Shown in pieces: positions 16,841 through 26,138 of a stretch of DNA of 64,000 nucleotides. The notes under the pieces are model-generated. The model did no database searches. It worked only from the letters and a program-made list of their open reading frames with translations, and had not been told where the DNA came from. The stretch spans positions 1-64,000 of the forward strand of contig CBFHAI010000021.1 of the NCBI GenBank assembly GCA_965653565.1. Reading direction: 5' to 3'. Numbering within the stretch: position 1 is the stretch's first letter; every line of letters begins with the position of its first letter. The translations under genes and the position numbers were made by a program. This DNA is from JALCLA01 sp965653565. GTDB taxonomy: Bacteria > Pseudomonadota > Gammaproteobacteria > Xanthomonadales > Xanthomonadaceae.

Positions 16841-18685
16841 ATGTTGCGTGCAATATTGTTGTCCGCCGTCCTGCTGTGCGCCGCCACGGCGCAGGCCGCG
16901 GCCGATGTGTCGCTCTGGCCGACGCGCGTACGCGAGGCGGGCGGCGTCGCCGCCTGGCAGCAGATGGTAGCGCTGCGCTCCACCGGCACGCTGGCCGTCG
17001 GCGGACTGGAGGGCGAATTCGAAGCGCTCGAGGACGCCCGCGACGGCCGCTCGATCAGCCGCTACAAGCTCGGGCCGATGGAAGGCGGACAGGGTTACGA
17101 CGGCGAAACCAGCTGGTCGCGCACCGACGCCGAAACCGTGCTGGCCGACAGCGCCGAAGCCCAGGCGAATGCCGTCACCGGCGCCTGGATCTCACGCCGC
17201 GGCTATTTCGGCGACAGCGGCGTGCGGTACGGCGCGGCCGAAGCGCGCAGCCACGAAGGTATCGATTATGTCGTCGTCGGCGCGACGCCGGACGGCGGTT
17301 CGCCGATCGAGTTGTGGTTCGATGCGAAAACCGCGCTGCTCGCACGTACCGTGCAGCGTATCGGCCAGGACGATCAGGTGATGCGCTTCGAGGATTACCG
17401 CGACGTGGCCGGCGTGCCCGTGCCGTTCCGCGTCGTCAACGAAGGCAACGACCCGCGCAACCGCAGCCTGATCGAGTACGCGTCGGTGCAGGCCTTGGAC
17501 GAAGTCGCAGCGGATGCTTTCGCCCGCCCATTAGCCGCGGCGCAGGACTTTGCGTTCACCGATGGCGGCACCGCGGCCACGCTGAAGTTCGAGCTGCTCA
17601 ACAACCACATCTATGTCGATGGCGCGATCGACGGCAAGCCGGTGCGCCTGCTGTTCGACACCGGCGGCTTGAATCTGCTGACGCCGCAGGCGGCGAAACG
17701 GCTGGGCCTGAAATCGGCAGGCCGGATGGCCGCGCGCGGTGTCGGCGAGTCGCAGGTCGATGTCGGTTTCGCGCGCGCCGGACGCCTCGAACTGGGCACG
17801 CTGCGGATGGATGCGCCGCTGTTCTACGTGATGGATCTGGGCGACCTGCCGCAGGTCGAAGGTTTCCCGTTCGATGGCCTGGTCGGCTACGAGGTCTTTC
17901 ATCGCCTCGGTGTGCAGATCGATTACGCCCGCGGCGTGATGACGATGACGCATCCGGACCGCTATCGCGCCCCGTCGAACGCCACCGCGCTCGACTTCAC
18001 GCTCGACGGCCGCATCCCGGTGGTGCAGGGCGAAATCGATGGGCTTCCCGCACGTATCTCGATCGACACCGGCTCGCGCGCGTCGATCAGTCTGCACTCG
18101 CCGTTCGTGCGCGAACACGGCTTGATCGAACGCTTCGGCGCCTGCTTCGAAACCGTCACCGGTTGGGGCGTGGGCGGCGCGGCGCGCGGCTGGCCGGTGC
18201 GTTTGCCGTCGGTGCGATTGGGCGCGGCGGAAGTGACCGACGTGCTCGCCGATCTGGTCACCAGCGATAAGGGCGCGTTCGCCAATCCGGATATTTCCGG
18301 CAACATCGGCAGCGGCCTGCTGCGGCGTTTCGTCGTCGATTTCGACTATCGCGCACGCAAGATGTATCTGGCGCCCGGCCCCGACCATGGCTATCGCGAC
18401 AACTACGATCGCGCCGGCCTGTGGCTGATGCTCGATGGCAATGCGATCCGCGTTGCCGGCATCACACCGGGAAGTGCGGCGGAACGCGCCGGCGTAAAGG
18501 TGGACGATCGCATCGTCGCGATCGACGACGCCGCGGTTAAATCGCGCAGCCTCGCCGGCTGGCGCGCGCTGTTGCGCGACACCGCGGAAGGAACCCGCAT
18601 GACCTTGAGCCTGTTGCGCGACGGCAAGCCGCAGACGCTCGCGCTGACGCTGAAGGATCGCATCGCCGACTGCGCGTCGCACTGA
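16841..18685 (+). CDS. Secreted retropepsin-like aspartic protease with PDZ domain
   Basis: A 614-residue exported protein (signal MLRAILLSAVLLCAATAQAAA; start at 16841). Residues ~25-240 resemble the outer-membrane lipoprotein-sorting-like domain seen before such proteases. Two retropepsin-like half sites follow: LLFDTGGLNLLTP and ISIDTGSRASISL, each with the catalytic D-T-G. The C-terminal ~90 residues are a PDZ domain (ITPGSAAERAGVKVDDRIVAID). The presence of two DTG motifs in one chain suggests an intramolecular pepsin-like pair. Substrate unknown. Regulation by the divergent HTH protein is likely. Confidence 0.8.
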   Translation: MLRAILLSAVLLCAATAQAAADVSLWPTRVREAGGVAAWQQMVALRSTGTLAVGGLEGEFEALEDARDGRSISRYKLGPMEGGQGYDGETSWSRTDAETVLADSAEAQANAVTGAWISRRGYFGDSGVRYGAAEARSHEGIDYVVVGATPDGGSPIELWFDAKTALLARTVQRIGQDDQVMRFEDYRDVAGVPVPFRVVNEGNDPRNRSLIEYASVQALDEVAADAFARPLAAAQDFAFTDGGTAATLKFELLNNHIYVDGAIDGKPVRLLFDTGGLNLLTPQAAKRLGLKSAGRMAARGVGESQVDVGFARAGRLELGTLRMDAPLFYVMDLGDLPQVEGFPFDGLVGYEVFHRLGVQIDYARGVMTMTHPDRYRAPSNATALDFTLDGRIPVVQGEIDGLPARISIDTGSRASISLHSPFVREHGLIERFGACFETVTGWGVGGAARGWPVRLPSVRLGAAEVTDVLADLVTSDKGAFANPDISGNIGSGLLRRFVVDFDYRARKMYLAPGPDHGYRDNYDRAGLWLMLDGNAIRVAGITPGSAAERAGVKVDDRIVAIDDAAVKSRSLAGWRALLRDTAEGTRMTLSLLRDGKPQTLALTLKDRIADCASH

Positions 18686-18694
18686 CGCGCGGTC

Positions 18695-19609
18695 TCAGGA
18701 AAATCCGCCCAGCAGCCAGTTCCACAGCGGCAGCGTCGCCAGCGCCAGCACCGTGCCGTAGCCCACCAGGGCGGCGGCCAGGCTCGGCGCCAGGCGATGC
18801 GAAATTGCGAGCGCCCCGGCCGTGATCATCGGCGGCATCGCGGTTTCGAGCACGGCGGCGTCCGCCATCACCTCGCCCATGCCGAACGCGCTCACCAAGA
18901 CCAATATCGCCAGCGGCATGACGACGAGTTTCAACAGCAGGCCGGCGCCGAGCGGCGCCAGTTCATCGCGTGGCAAGCGCAGTTTCAGTGTCAGGCCGAC
19001 GGCGAGCGCGACGATCGGCAACAACGCATCGGCCAAACGCTGCAGCACCGAAGCGATCACCGCCGGCGGCTCGGCCGGCATCACGGTGAGCGCCACCAGC
19101 AGCGCGACGAACGGCGGAAACCGCACGATCCGCCGCGCCAGCGCACCGGGCGTCGGGCGCTCGTCGCCGCCGTAACGCGCGAGCACCCACAGCCCCCAGG
19201 TCGAAAGAATCAGGAAGGTGCCGAACTGGTCGTAAATCACCGCGTACGGCAGCGCCTCTTCGCCGAGCAAGGCACGGATCAGCGGATAGCCGAGAAACGA
19301 GGTGTTGCCGAGCGGCACGCACAGCAGCAACACCGCGCGCTCGTCGTCGCGCAATTTCATCGGTTTCGCGGCAGCGAACACCAGCGCGACGCTGATCAGC
19401 AACACCGCCCACGGCAACAACGCCAGCCCCAGCACCGCGGAATTCAATTCGAGCTTCGCCGCGTAGAGCAGCACCGCCGCCGGCAGGCACAGATACAACA
19501 CGAACAGATTCAACACGTCGGCGGCGTTGTCGGGAAACAACCGCAACGCCGCGCAGGCCTTGCCCAGCGCGAGCATCAGCAGCACCAGGACGAAGGCGTC
19601 GAGAGCCAT
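18695..19609 (-). CDS. AEC family transporter (auxin efflux carrier type)
   Basis: A 304-residue membrane protein with about ten hydrophobic segments starting at residue 4 (DAFVLVLLMLALGKACAAL). Family features include the N-terminal LNLFVLYLCLPAAVLLY, LLLCVPLGNTSFLGYPLI and the C-terminal ETAMPPMITAGALAISH repeat-symmetric motif. AEC proteins export or import small organic acids by a secondary mechanism. The gene ends 9 bases from the aspartic protease stop (convergent) and starts 8 bases past the VOC gene stop, so it is in one unit with the VOC gene. Confidence 0.85.
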   Translation of the reverse strand: MALDAFVLVLLMLALGKACAALRLFPDNAADVLNLFVLYLCLPAAVLLYAAKLELNSAVLGLALLPWAVLLISVALVFAAAKPMKLRDDERAVLLLCVPLGNTSFLGYPLIRALLGEEALPYAVIYDQFGTFLILSTWGLWVLARYGGDERPTPGALARRIVRFPPFVALLVALTVMPAEPPAVIASVLQRLADALLPIVALAVGLTLKLRLPRDELAPLGAGLLLKLVVMPLAILVLVSAFGMGEVMADAAVLETAMPPMITAGALAISHRLAPSLAAALVGYGTVLALATLPLWNWLLGGFS

Positions 19610-19617
19610 GCCGCGCG

Positions 19618-19989
19618 TTATTTGATCGAGTGCAGACCGATCATATTGCCTTCGGTGTCGTGGGCCAGCGCGATGAAGCCGTACTCGCCGATCGACATCT
19701 TCTCGCGGTACAGCTTGCCGCCCGCACCGGCCACGCGCGCGGCTTCCACCGCCACGTCGTCGCAACTGAAATACACCAGCGTGCTGTTGCCGCCCGACGG
19801 ATAGCCTTCCATCTTCACCAGCGCGCCGGACGCGCCATTGGTTTCCATGTCCATCGGAAACGCCCACATTTCCAGGTCGGGCGTGTTCAAGCGCTCGAAC
19901 TCGGTCTTGAACACGGTTTCGTAGAACTTGCGCGCGCGCGGCATGTCCTGCACGTAGATTTCGAACCAGACCACGGGATTCTTCTTCAT
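19618..19989 (-). CDS. VOC family protein (glyoxalase/bleomycin resistance fold)
   Basis: A 123-residue single-domain VOC protein. It begins PVVWFEIYVQDMPRARKFYETVF, has the second beta-alpha-beta repeat STLVYFSCDDVAVEAARV and ends EGNMIGLHSIK, which supplies the usual C-terminal metal/substrate edge. The closest style is the PhnB/YaeR-like group annotated as lactoylglutathione-lyase-related; the substrate is unknown. The start at 19989 follows GAGGACG; the 18-residue extension is not family-like. Confidence 0.8.
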   Translation of the reverse strand: MKKNPVVWFEIYVQDMPRARKFYETVFKTEFERLNTPDLEMWAFPMDMETNGASGALVKMEGYPSGGNSTLVYFSCDDVAVEAARVAGAGGKLYREKMSIGEYGFIALAHDTEGNMIGLHSIK

Positions 19990-20071
19990 CGCGACGTCCT
20001 CGGAAGATTGGGAGGCGCCGGGCAGGGCCGGCGACGGCGCCAAGTCTGACGGGACGCGCGAAGAGCGGCAA

Positions 20072-20878
20072 TCAGTTCGTCACCGCGCGCAGATGCCGCT
20101 CGAACGAGGCGTCCACCGCCGCCCGCCCGCCGCCGATGATGTTGCGGCCCCAGCTGAAACCGAACACATCTTCGAACTTGTAGCCCGCGATGCGCGCCTG
20201 CATCGCGCGCACGTCGCTGGTCTTCATCGGCAACAGGTTCGGATAGCTGTGCATGAAGGCGACGTGGCGGCGATCGAGCACCACCTGCAGTGCATCGCCG
20301 GGGAACAGCGCGCCGCCGGCGCGCGGACGGCTTTTCCAGTGCAGCGCGGTACTGCCGGGGAAATGCCCGCCACAGCGGATCAAGGTGACGTCGTCCGACA
20401 GACGCAACTGGTCGCCGTTCCAGAACTGCACCTGTGGCGCGCTGCGCTGCACCCATTGGCGGTCGGCTTCGTGCAACAGGATCGGCACGCCGCCGAGCGC
20501 CTCGCTCCATTCGACCATCGACGAATAGAAGTGCGGATGCGAGATCACGATGCGGCCGACGCCGCCGCGCGCGCGCAGCGCGGCGACGGCTTCGTCGGTG
20601 ACCAGGCTGACGCACTCCCACAGAATATTGCCGGCGTCGGTCGGCAGCAGCAGCGCGCGCTGCGGAATGGCGAATTCCGACGCCATCGCGAAGCCGAGCA
20701 AACCGTCGTCGTCGCCGATGCGAAGCGCGAACTTCGCGCGCAGTGCATCGTGCGTGGTCCAGCGCTGGCCCTGCCAGCCGACGTACTGGCGGTCGTCCTC
20801 GCAGATCGGGCAGTGCGCGGGCGGCGCGTTCGACGGTTGGTATTGGGTGCCGCAGGTTTCGCAGAGATAGGCTGGCAT
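20072..20878 (-). CDS. Metallo-beta-lactamase-fold protein with N-terminal zinc ribbon
   Basis: A 268-residue protein. Residues 4-30 form a rubredoxin-like zinc ribbon (Cys6, Cys9, Cys23, Cys26) followed by the MBL domain with TDAGNILWE, HPHFYSSMVEW, RCGGHFPGSTALHW and FPGDALQVV. The canonical HxHxDH is reduced to HPHFYS, that is, the Asp and last His are missing, so only a partial metal site is expected. Proteins of this group are common but uncharacterised. The gene lies 41 bases after the GST gene on the same strand. Confidence 0.75.
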   Translation of the reverse strand: MPAYLCETCGTQYQPSNAPPAHCPICEDDRQYVGWQGQRWTTHDALRAKFALRIGDDDGLLGFAMASEFAIPQRALLLPTDAGNILWECVSLVTDEAVAALRARGGVGRIVISHPHFYSSMVEWSEALGGVPILLHEADRQWVQRSAPQVQFWNGDQLRLSDDVTLIRCGGHFPGSTALHWKSRPRAGGALFPGDALQVVLDRRHVAFMHSYPNLLPMKTSDVRAMQARIAGYKFEDVFGFSWGRNIIGGGRAAVDASFERHLRAVTN

Positions 20879-20919
20879 GGCGGAGAATTCTTGAAGATGG
20901 GAAGTCGGGCCGGCGGCGA

Positions 20920-21615
20920 TCAACGCGGCGCCGGCGTGCCGAACAGCGTGCGTCGCTCTTCGTCGTTCCAGTCGGGCGGCCGGCTGTAGGTGTCTTCGAC
21001 GCCGACGTAGGCGCGCTGCGTGGCCGCGCGCGCCGCGATGCGCTCGAACCAGCGCTGCAGGTGCGGAAACTGCGCCAGATCCTGGCCATGCCCGCGATGC
21101 GGAACGATCCACGGATAGATCGCGATATCGGCGATCGAATACGCATCGCCCACGATCCAGTCGCGCCCATCGAGGCGGCGATCGAGCACGCCGTAAAGCC
21201 GCGCCACTTCCTTGGTATAGCGTTCGATCGCCCCGGTAATGGGATTGGGCGCGTAGACGCGGAAATAGCCGGCCTGTCCGGCCATCGGCCCGAGCCCGCC
21301 GACCTGCCAGAAAAGCCACTGCAGCACGTCGAGGCGTTCGCGTTCGTTCGCCGGCAGCAGCTGCTGCGATTTCTGCGCCAGGTACAGCAGGATCGCGCCA
21401 GATTCGAACACCGATTGCGGCGCGCCGCCATCGGCCGGCGCGTGATCGACGATGGCCGGGATCTTGTTGTTGGGCGAGATGGCGAGGAACGCCGGTGCGA
21501 ACTGCTCGCCCTTGCCGAGCCGCACTTTGACGACGCGATGCGGCAGGCCGGTTTCTTCGAGGAACAGCAGGATTTTCTGGCCGTTCGGTGTGGGTGCGTA
21601 GTAGAAATCGAGCAT
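20920..21615 (-). CDS. Glutathione S-transferase, YfcG/YghU (Nu) type
   Basis: A 231-residue GST with the thioredoxin-like N-domain (MLDFYYAPTPNGQKILLFLEE, ending NNKIPAIVD and VFESGAILLYLA) and an all-helical C-domain (DAYSIADIAIYPWI). The N-terminal TPNGQKI and ISPNNKIPAI patterns are typical of the Nu class, which has disulfide-bond reductase activity with glutathione. It is divergent from a MocR regulator with a strong palindrome in the gap, so its expression is probably controlled by that regulator. Confidence 0.88.
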   Translation of the reverse strand: MLDFYYAPTPNGQKILLFLEETGLPHRVVKVRLGKGEQFAPAFLAISPNNKIPAIVDHAPADGGAPQSVFESGAILLYLAQKSQQLLPANERERLDVLQWLFWQVGGLGPMAGQAGYFRVYAPNPITGAIERYTKEVARLYGVLDRRLDGRDWIVGDAYSIADIAIYPWIVPHRGHGQDLAQFPHLQRWFERIAARAATQRAYVGVEDTYSRPPDWNDEERRTLFGTPAPR

Positions 21616-21648
21616 TGCGGTCTCCGGACAGGGCCGTGCGATGGGCCA

Positions 21649-21695
21649 AGATTAGGACTAATCTGGCACCTTGCCTGCGCCAGTTCGACCAGATT
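21649..21695. promoter_or_regulatory. MocR operator: palindrome plus third half-site
   Basis: AGATTAG-GA-CTAATCT (21649-21664) is a perfect inverted repeat in the 82-base interval between the divergent GST and MocR genes. The related half-site CCAGATT recurs at 21689-21695, just before the MocR start. MocR/GntR proteins usually bind such combinations of inverted and direct half-sites next to their own promoter. Confidence 0.55.
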
Positions 21696-21697
21696 CG

Positions 21698-23146
21698 ATG
21701 GAGCCAGTTTTTCCCTTCGACGTGCGGCTGCCGGCGCCCGGCGGCGGAACGCTGACGCAGGCGCTGCACCAGCAGCTGCGCGCCGCGATTCTCGACGGCC
21801 GGCTGGCGTCCGGCTACGCCCTGCCTGCCACGCGCAAGGTTGCCGATGCGCTCGGCATCGCGCGCAACACGGTCGTCGCCGCCTACGATCTGCTCGTCGC
21901 GGAAGGCTACGCGCTGCCGCGCCGTGGCGCGAAGGCGATGGTCGCCGACCTCGCCGTGCGGCGTGTCGCGAAGACGCCGCCGCGGCAACGCACGGTGCAG
22001 GAAACCCGGCTCAACCCGACCTGGCGCACCGCAACGGCGCTGCCGACGCCGCCCAAGGATCTGCCGCCGCGCTGCTTCCGTCTGGGCATTCCCGAACACC
22101 GCTATTTTCCGCACGACGTGTGGCGGCGGCTGACGGCGCAGGCCTTGCGGCAGTGGTCGCGCAAGGGCTTTGCCTATGCGCCGTCGCAAGGCATCCCGGA
22201 ATTGCGCGACGCCATCGCGCGCCACGTGGCGTTCGCGCGTGCGGTGTCGTGCGTGGCGGACGATGTCATCGTCACTTCCGGCGCGCAGCAGGCCTTCGAC
22301 CTGCTGGCGCGCGTGCTGGTGACGCCAGGACAAACGCGCGTCGCCGTCGAGGAGCCGGGTTACCCGCCGCTGCGTGCCACGTTCGCGGCGGCCGGGGCGC
22401 GGCTGGCGCATGTGCCGGTCGACGACGAGGGACTATGCGTCGATCGCCTGCCGGCCGATACCAGCGTCATCAGCGTGACGCCGTCGCACCAATCGCCGAC
22501 CGGTGTCGCACTGTCGCTGCGGCGCCGCGCCGCGCTGCTCGATTTCGCGCGGGCGCGCGGCGCCGTCGTCATCGAAGACGACTACGACGGCGAATTCCGC
22601 TTCGGCGCGCGGCCGCTCGATGCGCTGCAGACGCTCGATCGCAACGCGCTGGTGTTCTATGTCGGCACCTTCTCGAAAAGCCTGTCGCCGTCGCTGCGGC
22701 AAGGCTTCATCGTGGCGCCGCCGTGGGCGCGCGACGCATTGATCGCCGCCAAGCAATGCGCCGATGCGCACTGCGATACGGTGGCGCAATCGGTGCTGGC
22801 CGCCTTCATCCGCGACGGCCACCTCGCACGCCATGTGCGACGCATGCGGCCGATCTATGCGGCGCGGCGCGAGGCGCTGCTCGGCGGGCTGCGCACCAAA
22901 CTGCAGCCGTGGCTCGAACCGATCGCGTCCGAGGCAGGCCTGCACCTCGCCGCCCGCCTGCATGTGCCGCAGGATGCGGAAAGGATTTTCGCGAAGGCGC
23001 GCAAATTCGTGCCGGGCGCGCAGTCGATCGCCGAGTACTCGCACGCAGCCCCGGCGCAGCCGGCCCTGTCGTTCGGTTATGGCGTCATCGAAGCCGACGA
23101 CATCGCGCAGGCAATCGCGAAGCTGCGGCGATCGCTCGAACGCTGA
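21698..23146 (+). CDS. MocR-type regulator (GntR HTH fused to PLP aminotransferase fold)
   Basis: A 482-residue regulator. The GntR winged HTH is at about residues 10-75 (ATRKVADALGIARNTVVAAYDLLVAEGY), a linker follows, then a fold type I aminotransferase domain with IVTSGAQQAFDLLARVL, EEPGYPP, TPSHQSPTG, VIEDDYDGEF and the PLP lysine in GTFSKSLSPSLRQGF. The ATG at 21698 gives MEPVFPFDV; a TTG 27 bases earlier is possible but lies inside the putative control region. Known MocR proteins (PdxR, GabR, TauR) sense PLP or amines. The target here is probably the GST and itself. Confidence 0.88.
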   Translation: MEPVFPFDVRLPAPGGGTLTQALHQQLRAAILDGRLASGYALPATRKVADALGIARNTVVAAYDLLVAEGYALPRRGAKAMVADLAVRRVAKTPPRQRTVQETRLNPTWRTATALPTPPKDLPPRCFRLGIPEHRYFPHDVWRRLTAQALRQWSRKGFAYAPSQGIPELRDAIARHVAFARAVSCVADDVIVTSGAQQAFDLLARVLVTPGQTRVAVEEPGYPPLRATFAAAGARLAHVPVDDEGLCVDRLPADTSVISVTPSHQSPTGVALSLRRRAALLDFARARGAVVIEDDYDGEFRFGARPLDALQTLDRNALVFYVGTFSKSLSPSLRQGFIVAPPWARDALIAAKQCADAHCDTVAQSVLAAFIRDGHLARHVRRMRPIYAARREALLGGLRTKLQPWLEPIASEAGLHLAARLHVPQDAERIFAKARKFVPGAQSIAEYSHAAPAQPALSFGYGVIEADDIAQAIAKLRRSLER

Positions 23147-23177
23147 GCGGCTTCGCGCCAAACAATCAGCTCGACGA

Positions 23178-26129
23178 TCAGCTCAACGAAACCGCGCTCG
23201 CCGCCACGCCGTACTTGCGTTCGACGAACAGGCGCAAGCGATCGAACGAAGTCGCCAGGTCCGCCGCCAGCGGCGCCAGCTTCGCCAGTTCGTGCGCGCG
23301 CGCGGCGAGTTCCAGGCGTTCGGCGGCGCCAGCCAGTTCGATCGTTCCGACCAGCAGCGCCGCGCCGCGCAGCTTGTGCGCTTCGCGCGCCAGCGCGATC
23401 GCGTCGCCGCCGATCATCGCCTGGCGCACCGTGCCCAAATCGGCGCGCGTGGTTTCCAGATAGTCGCGCAGCAGATCGCGTTGCGCGTCGGGCTCGCCGC
23501 CGGCGATGCCGGCGAGCACGGCCAGGTCGATCGGCGGCGGCTGGTCGAGCTGCGGCAACAGCGGGAGCTGGGCGTTCCTGTCGTCGCGCGCGATCGGTTG
23601 CACGCGCGCATCGGCGCGCGGCAGATGCGGCAGCCATTTGTGCAGGCGGTCCACCAGCACCGGAATCGTCACCGGCTTGACCAGGTAATCGTCCATGCCG
23701 GCCGCGATGCTGCGCTCGGCGTCGCCCTTCATCGCGGCGGCGGTGACGGCGATGATCGGTGTGCGCGGCAGGTTCTCGCGCTGTTCGATCTCGCGGATCG
23801 CACCGGTCATCTGGTGGCCGTCGAGCTTCGGCATGTGCACGTCGGACAACACCAGCGCGAAGCGTCCGCTGCGCCAGAATTCGAGGCCCTGCTCGCCGTC
23901 GTCGGCGCATTCGCAGGCGAATCCGGCGAGGCCGAGCTGGCGTGCGATCACGTGACGATTGGTCGGATGATCGTCGACCAGCAGGATCAGGCTGCCTTCG
24001 GCCTCCGCTTCCTGCACCGTCGGCAGGCGGCGCGGCACGAAGACGGCCGAATCGGTTTCATCGGGCGATCCGCCGCCTTCGATGTCGTCGACGTCGCCGA
24101 TCGGAAAGTCGGCGGTGAAGCGCATCGTGGTGCCTTCGCCCGGCCCGCTCGTCATGCCGACTTCGCCGCCCATCAACTCGGCCAGGCGCTGGCAGATCGT
24201 GAGTCCCAGGCCCGTGCCGCCGTAGCGGCGCGTGGTGCTCGATTCGGCCTGCGTGAACGGCTGGAACAAACGCCGCTGGGCTTCCTCGCCGATGCCGATG
24301 CCGGTGTCGCTGACCGAGAATTCGATGCGTTCGCGCCGCGCATCGCCGCCGACACGGCGCACGTTCACAACCACGCCGCCGTGCTCGGTGAACTTCACCG
24401 CGTTCGACAGGAAATTGCTGAGGATCTGCCGGATGCGCACCGGATCGGCAACATGCGCGCGCGCGATGTCCTCGTCGATATCGAACGCGAGGTTGAGTCC
24501 CTTGCTCGAGGCCGAGCCGAGAAAATTGTAGGCCGTGGTGCTGACCAGTTTGCGCAGGCTCACCGTCACCGGCGACAGATCGAGCTTGCCGGCTTCGATC
24601 TTCGAGAAATCGAGGATGTCGCCGACGATCTGCAGCAGCGCCTGCGCCGAGTGCTGGATGATGGTCAGTGCGCGGCGCTGATCGTCGTCGAGTCTGGTGT
24701 GGCCGAGCACTTCCACCATGCCGGTGACGCCGATGATCGGCGTGCGGATTTCGTGGCTCATCGCGGCCAGGAACGCGCTCTTGGCGCGGTTGGCTTCGCG
24801 CGCGCGCTGCTCGCTGTCGCGCAGCTCGCTTTCCAGCAGTTTGATTTCGGTCAGATCGGTGGCGACCGCCAGCAGGCCGACCAGTTCGCCCGCCTCGTTG
24901 CGCATCGACGACACCGCCATCAACACCGGCACGCGGCTGTCGTCCTTGCGGATCAGCGTCCACTCGCGCGGCGGCTGGCGCAGTTCGGCCAGCGTCTGCA
25001 GCACGCGCCAGTTCGGTGGCACCACGCTGTCGAGCGCCGCCGTCAGTTCGGTGGCGACCAAGCCGAGTTCTTCGTCGTCGAGCAGCGGCGGCGCGAAGTC
25101 CGACGCCGATTCGTCCGCCGCTTCGCCCTTCAAGCGCGCGCGCCGCCCGAGCATTTCATCGGCCGCATAACCGAGCAAACGCTCGGCGAATGGGTTGACG
25201 TGGGTGAACACGCCCTTCTCGTCGAGCGCGACGATGGCTATTTGAGCCGCCGACAGCAACGAGCCCTGGAACAGTTCGCGCTGTTCGAGGGTGCGGCGCA
25301 CGTTTTCGGTGTTCGCCAGCAGTTCGGTGAGTTCGTTCTCGTAGCTGAGCACGTCGGCGCGCATCGCGAGAAAGCCGTCGAGCACTTCGCCCAGTTCGCC
25401 ACGCGGGCGATAGCGCGGCAGCGCTTCGAAATCGCGATCGCGCATGCGCTGCGACAGGTCACTGAGGCTTTCGACGCCACGGTAAATGTTGCGCACGATC
25501 CAGCGCCCGACCAGCGCCACCACCACCAGCGTGAACAGGCTCAGCGCGATGCGCGCGGTGCGCACGCCGGCGACGCGGCTAGCGTCGTCGCGCACCACGC
25601 GTTCGGCCTCGATCATTTCCAGGTCGGACAGGAACTTCAGCCGTGTGGTGACCGGATCGATCGCCGGATACATTTCGGTATCGGCGAAACGTCCGAGCGC
25701 GACCACATCGCGCGCATCGAGCAAGCGGCCGAGTTTCTCGGCGGCGCGGTCGGCATCGACGCGCGCCTGCGCGATCTGGGTGAACAGCGTCTGCTGTTCG
25801 GGCGGACGCGGCATCGATTGCAGCTCGCCCCAGTGGCTGCGGATGCGCACCAGTGCGTTGTCGACGATGCCGCGGCCCTGCTCCCAGCCCATCAACTCGT
25901 TGCGCACCTTGAACGCGGTGTCGACGATTTCCATCGAGTACGCATCCGACACCGCCTTGATGCGGCGCAGGCCGGCCAGCGATTCGCGATTGAGTTCCTG
26001 CAACGCGACGCGGGTGCGGTATTCGCTCCACTCGTCGAGCGCCAATACGCCGGCGCCGGTCAGCAACAACAGGCCGAACAGCGCGAGCAGCTGCAGCCGG
26101 ATACTGACTTTCAGATCCAGGCCGCGCAT
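23178..26129 (-). CDS. Hybrid sensor histidine kinase (PAS, HisKA, HATPase, REC, HPt)
   Basis: A 983-residue inner-membrane kinase of the BarA/TorS kind. A first membrane helix at ~11-30, a periplasmic helical sensor, a second helix near 185-203 and a HAMP-like segment are followed by a PAS region (~280-410), the HisKA box with His459 in SHEIRTPI, the HATPase_c domain (NAVKFTEHGGV, DTGIGIG, GGTGLGLTI), a receiver with Asp763 in LSDVHMPKLDG and a C-terminal HPt with His918 in AHKLRGAALL. The chain therefore holds a complete His-Asp-His relay. It starts nine bases after the EAL regulator gene ends, so that protein is its likely partner. Confidence 0.92.
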   Translation of the reverse strand: MRGLDLKVSIRLQLLALFGLLLLTGAGVLALDEWSEYRTRVALQELNRESLAGLRRIKAVSDAYSMEIVDTAFKVRNELMGWEQGRGIVDNALVRIRSHWGELQSMPRPPEQQTLFTQIAQARVDADRAAEKLGRLLDARDVVALGRFADTEMYPAIDPVTTRLKFLSDLEMIEAERVVRDDASRVAGVRTARIALSLFTLVVVALVGRWIVRNIYRGVESLSDLSQRMRDRDFEALPRYRPRGELGEVLDGFLAMRADVLSYENELTELLANTENVRRTLEQRELFQGSLLSAAQIAIVALDEKGVFTHVNPFAERLLGYAADEMLGRRARLKGEAADESASDFAPPLLDDEELGLVATELTAALDSVVPPNWRVLQTLAELRQPPREWTLIRKDDSRVPVLMAVSSMRNEAGELVGLLAVATDLTEIKLLESELRDSEQRAREANRAKSAFLAAMSHEIRTPIIGVTGMVEVLGHTRLDDDQRRALTIIQHSAQALLQIVGDILDFSKIEAGKLDLSPVTVSLRKLVSTTAYNFLGSASSKGLNLAFDIDEDIARAHVADPVRIRQILSNFLSNAVKFTEHGGVVVNVRRVGGDARRERIEFSVSDTGIGIGEEAQRRLFQPFTQAESSTTRRYGGTGLGLTICQRLAELMGGEVGMTSGPGEGTTMRFTADFPIGDVDDIEGGGSPDETDSAVFVPRRLPTVQEAEAEGSLILLVDDHPTNRHVIARQLGLAGFACECADDGEQGLEFWRSGRFALVLSDVHMPKLDGHQMTGAIREIEQRENLPRTPIIAVTAAAMKGDAERSIAAGMDDYLVKPVTIPVLVDRLHKWLPHLPRADARVQPIARDDRNAQLPLLPQLDQPPPIDLAVLAGIAGGEPDAQRDLLRDYLETTRADLGTVRQAMIGGDAIALAREAHKLRGAALLVGTIELAGAAERLELAARAHELAKLAPLAADLATSFDRLRLFVERKYGVAASAVSLS

Positions 26130-26138
26130 CGTGGCTCG

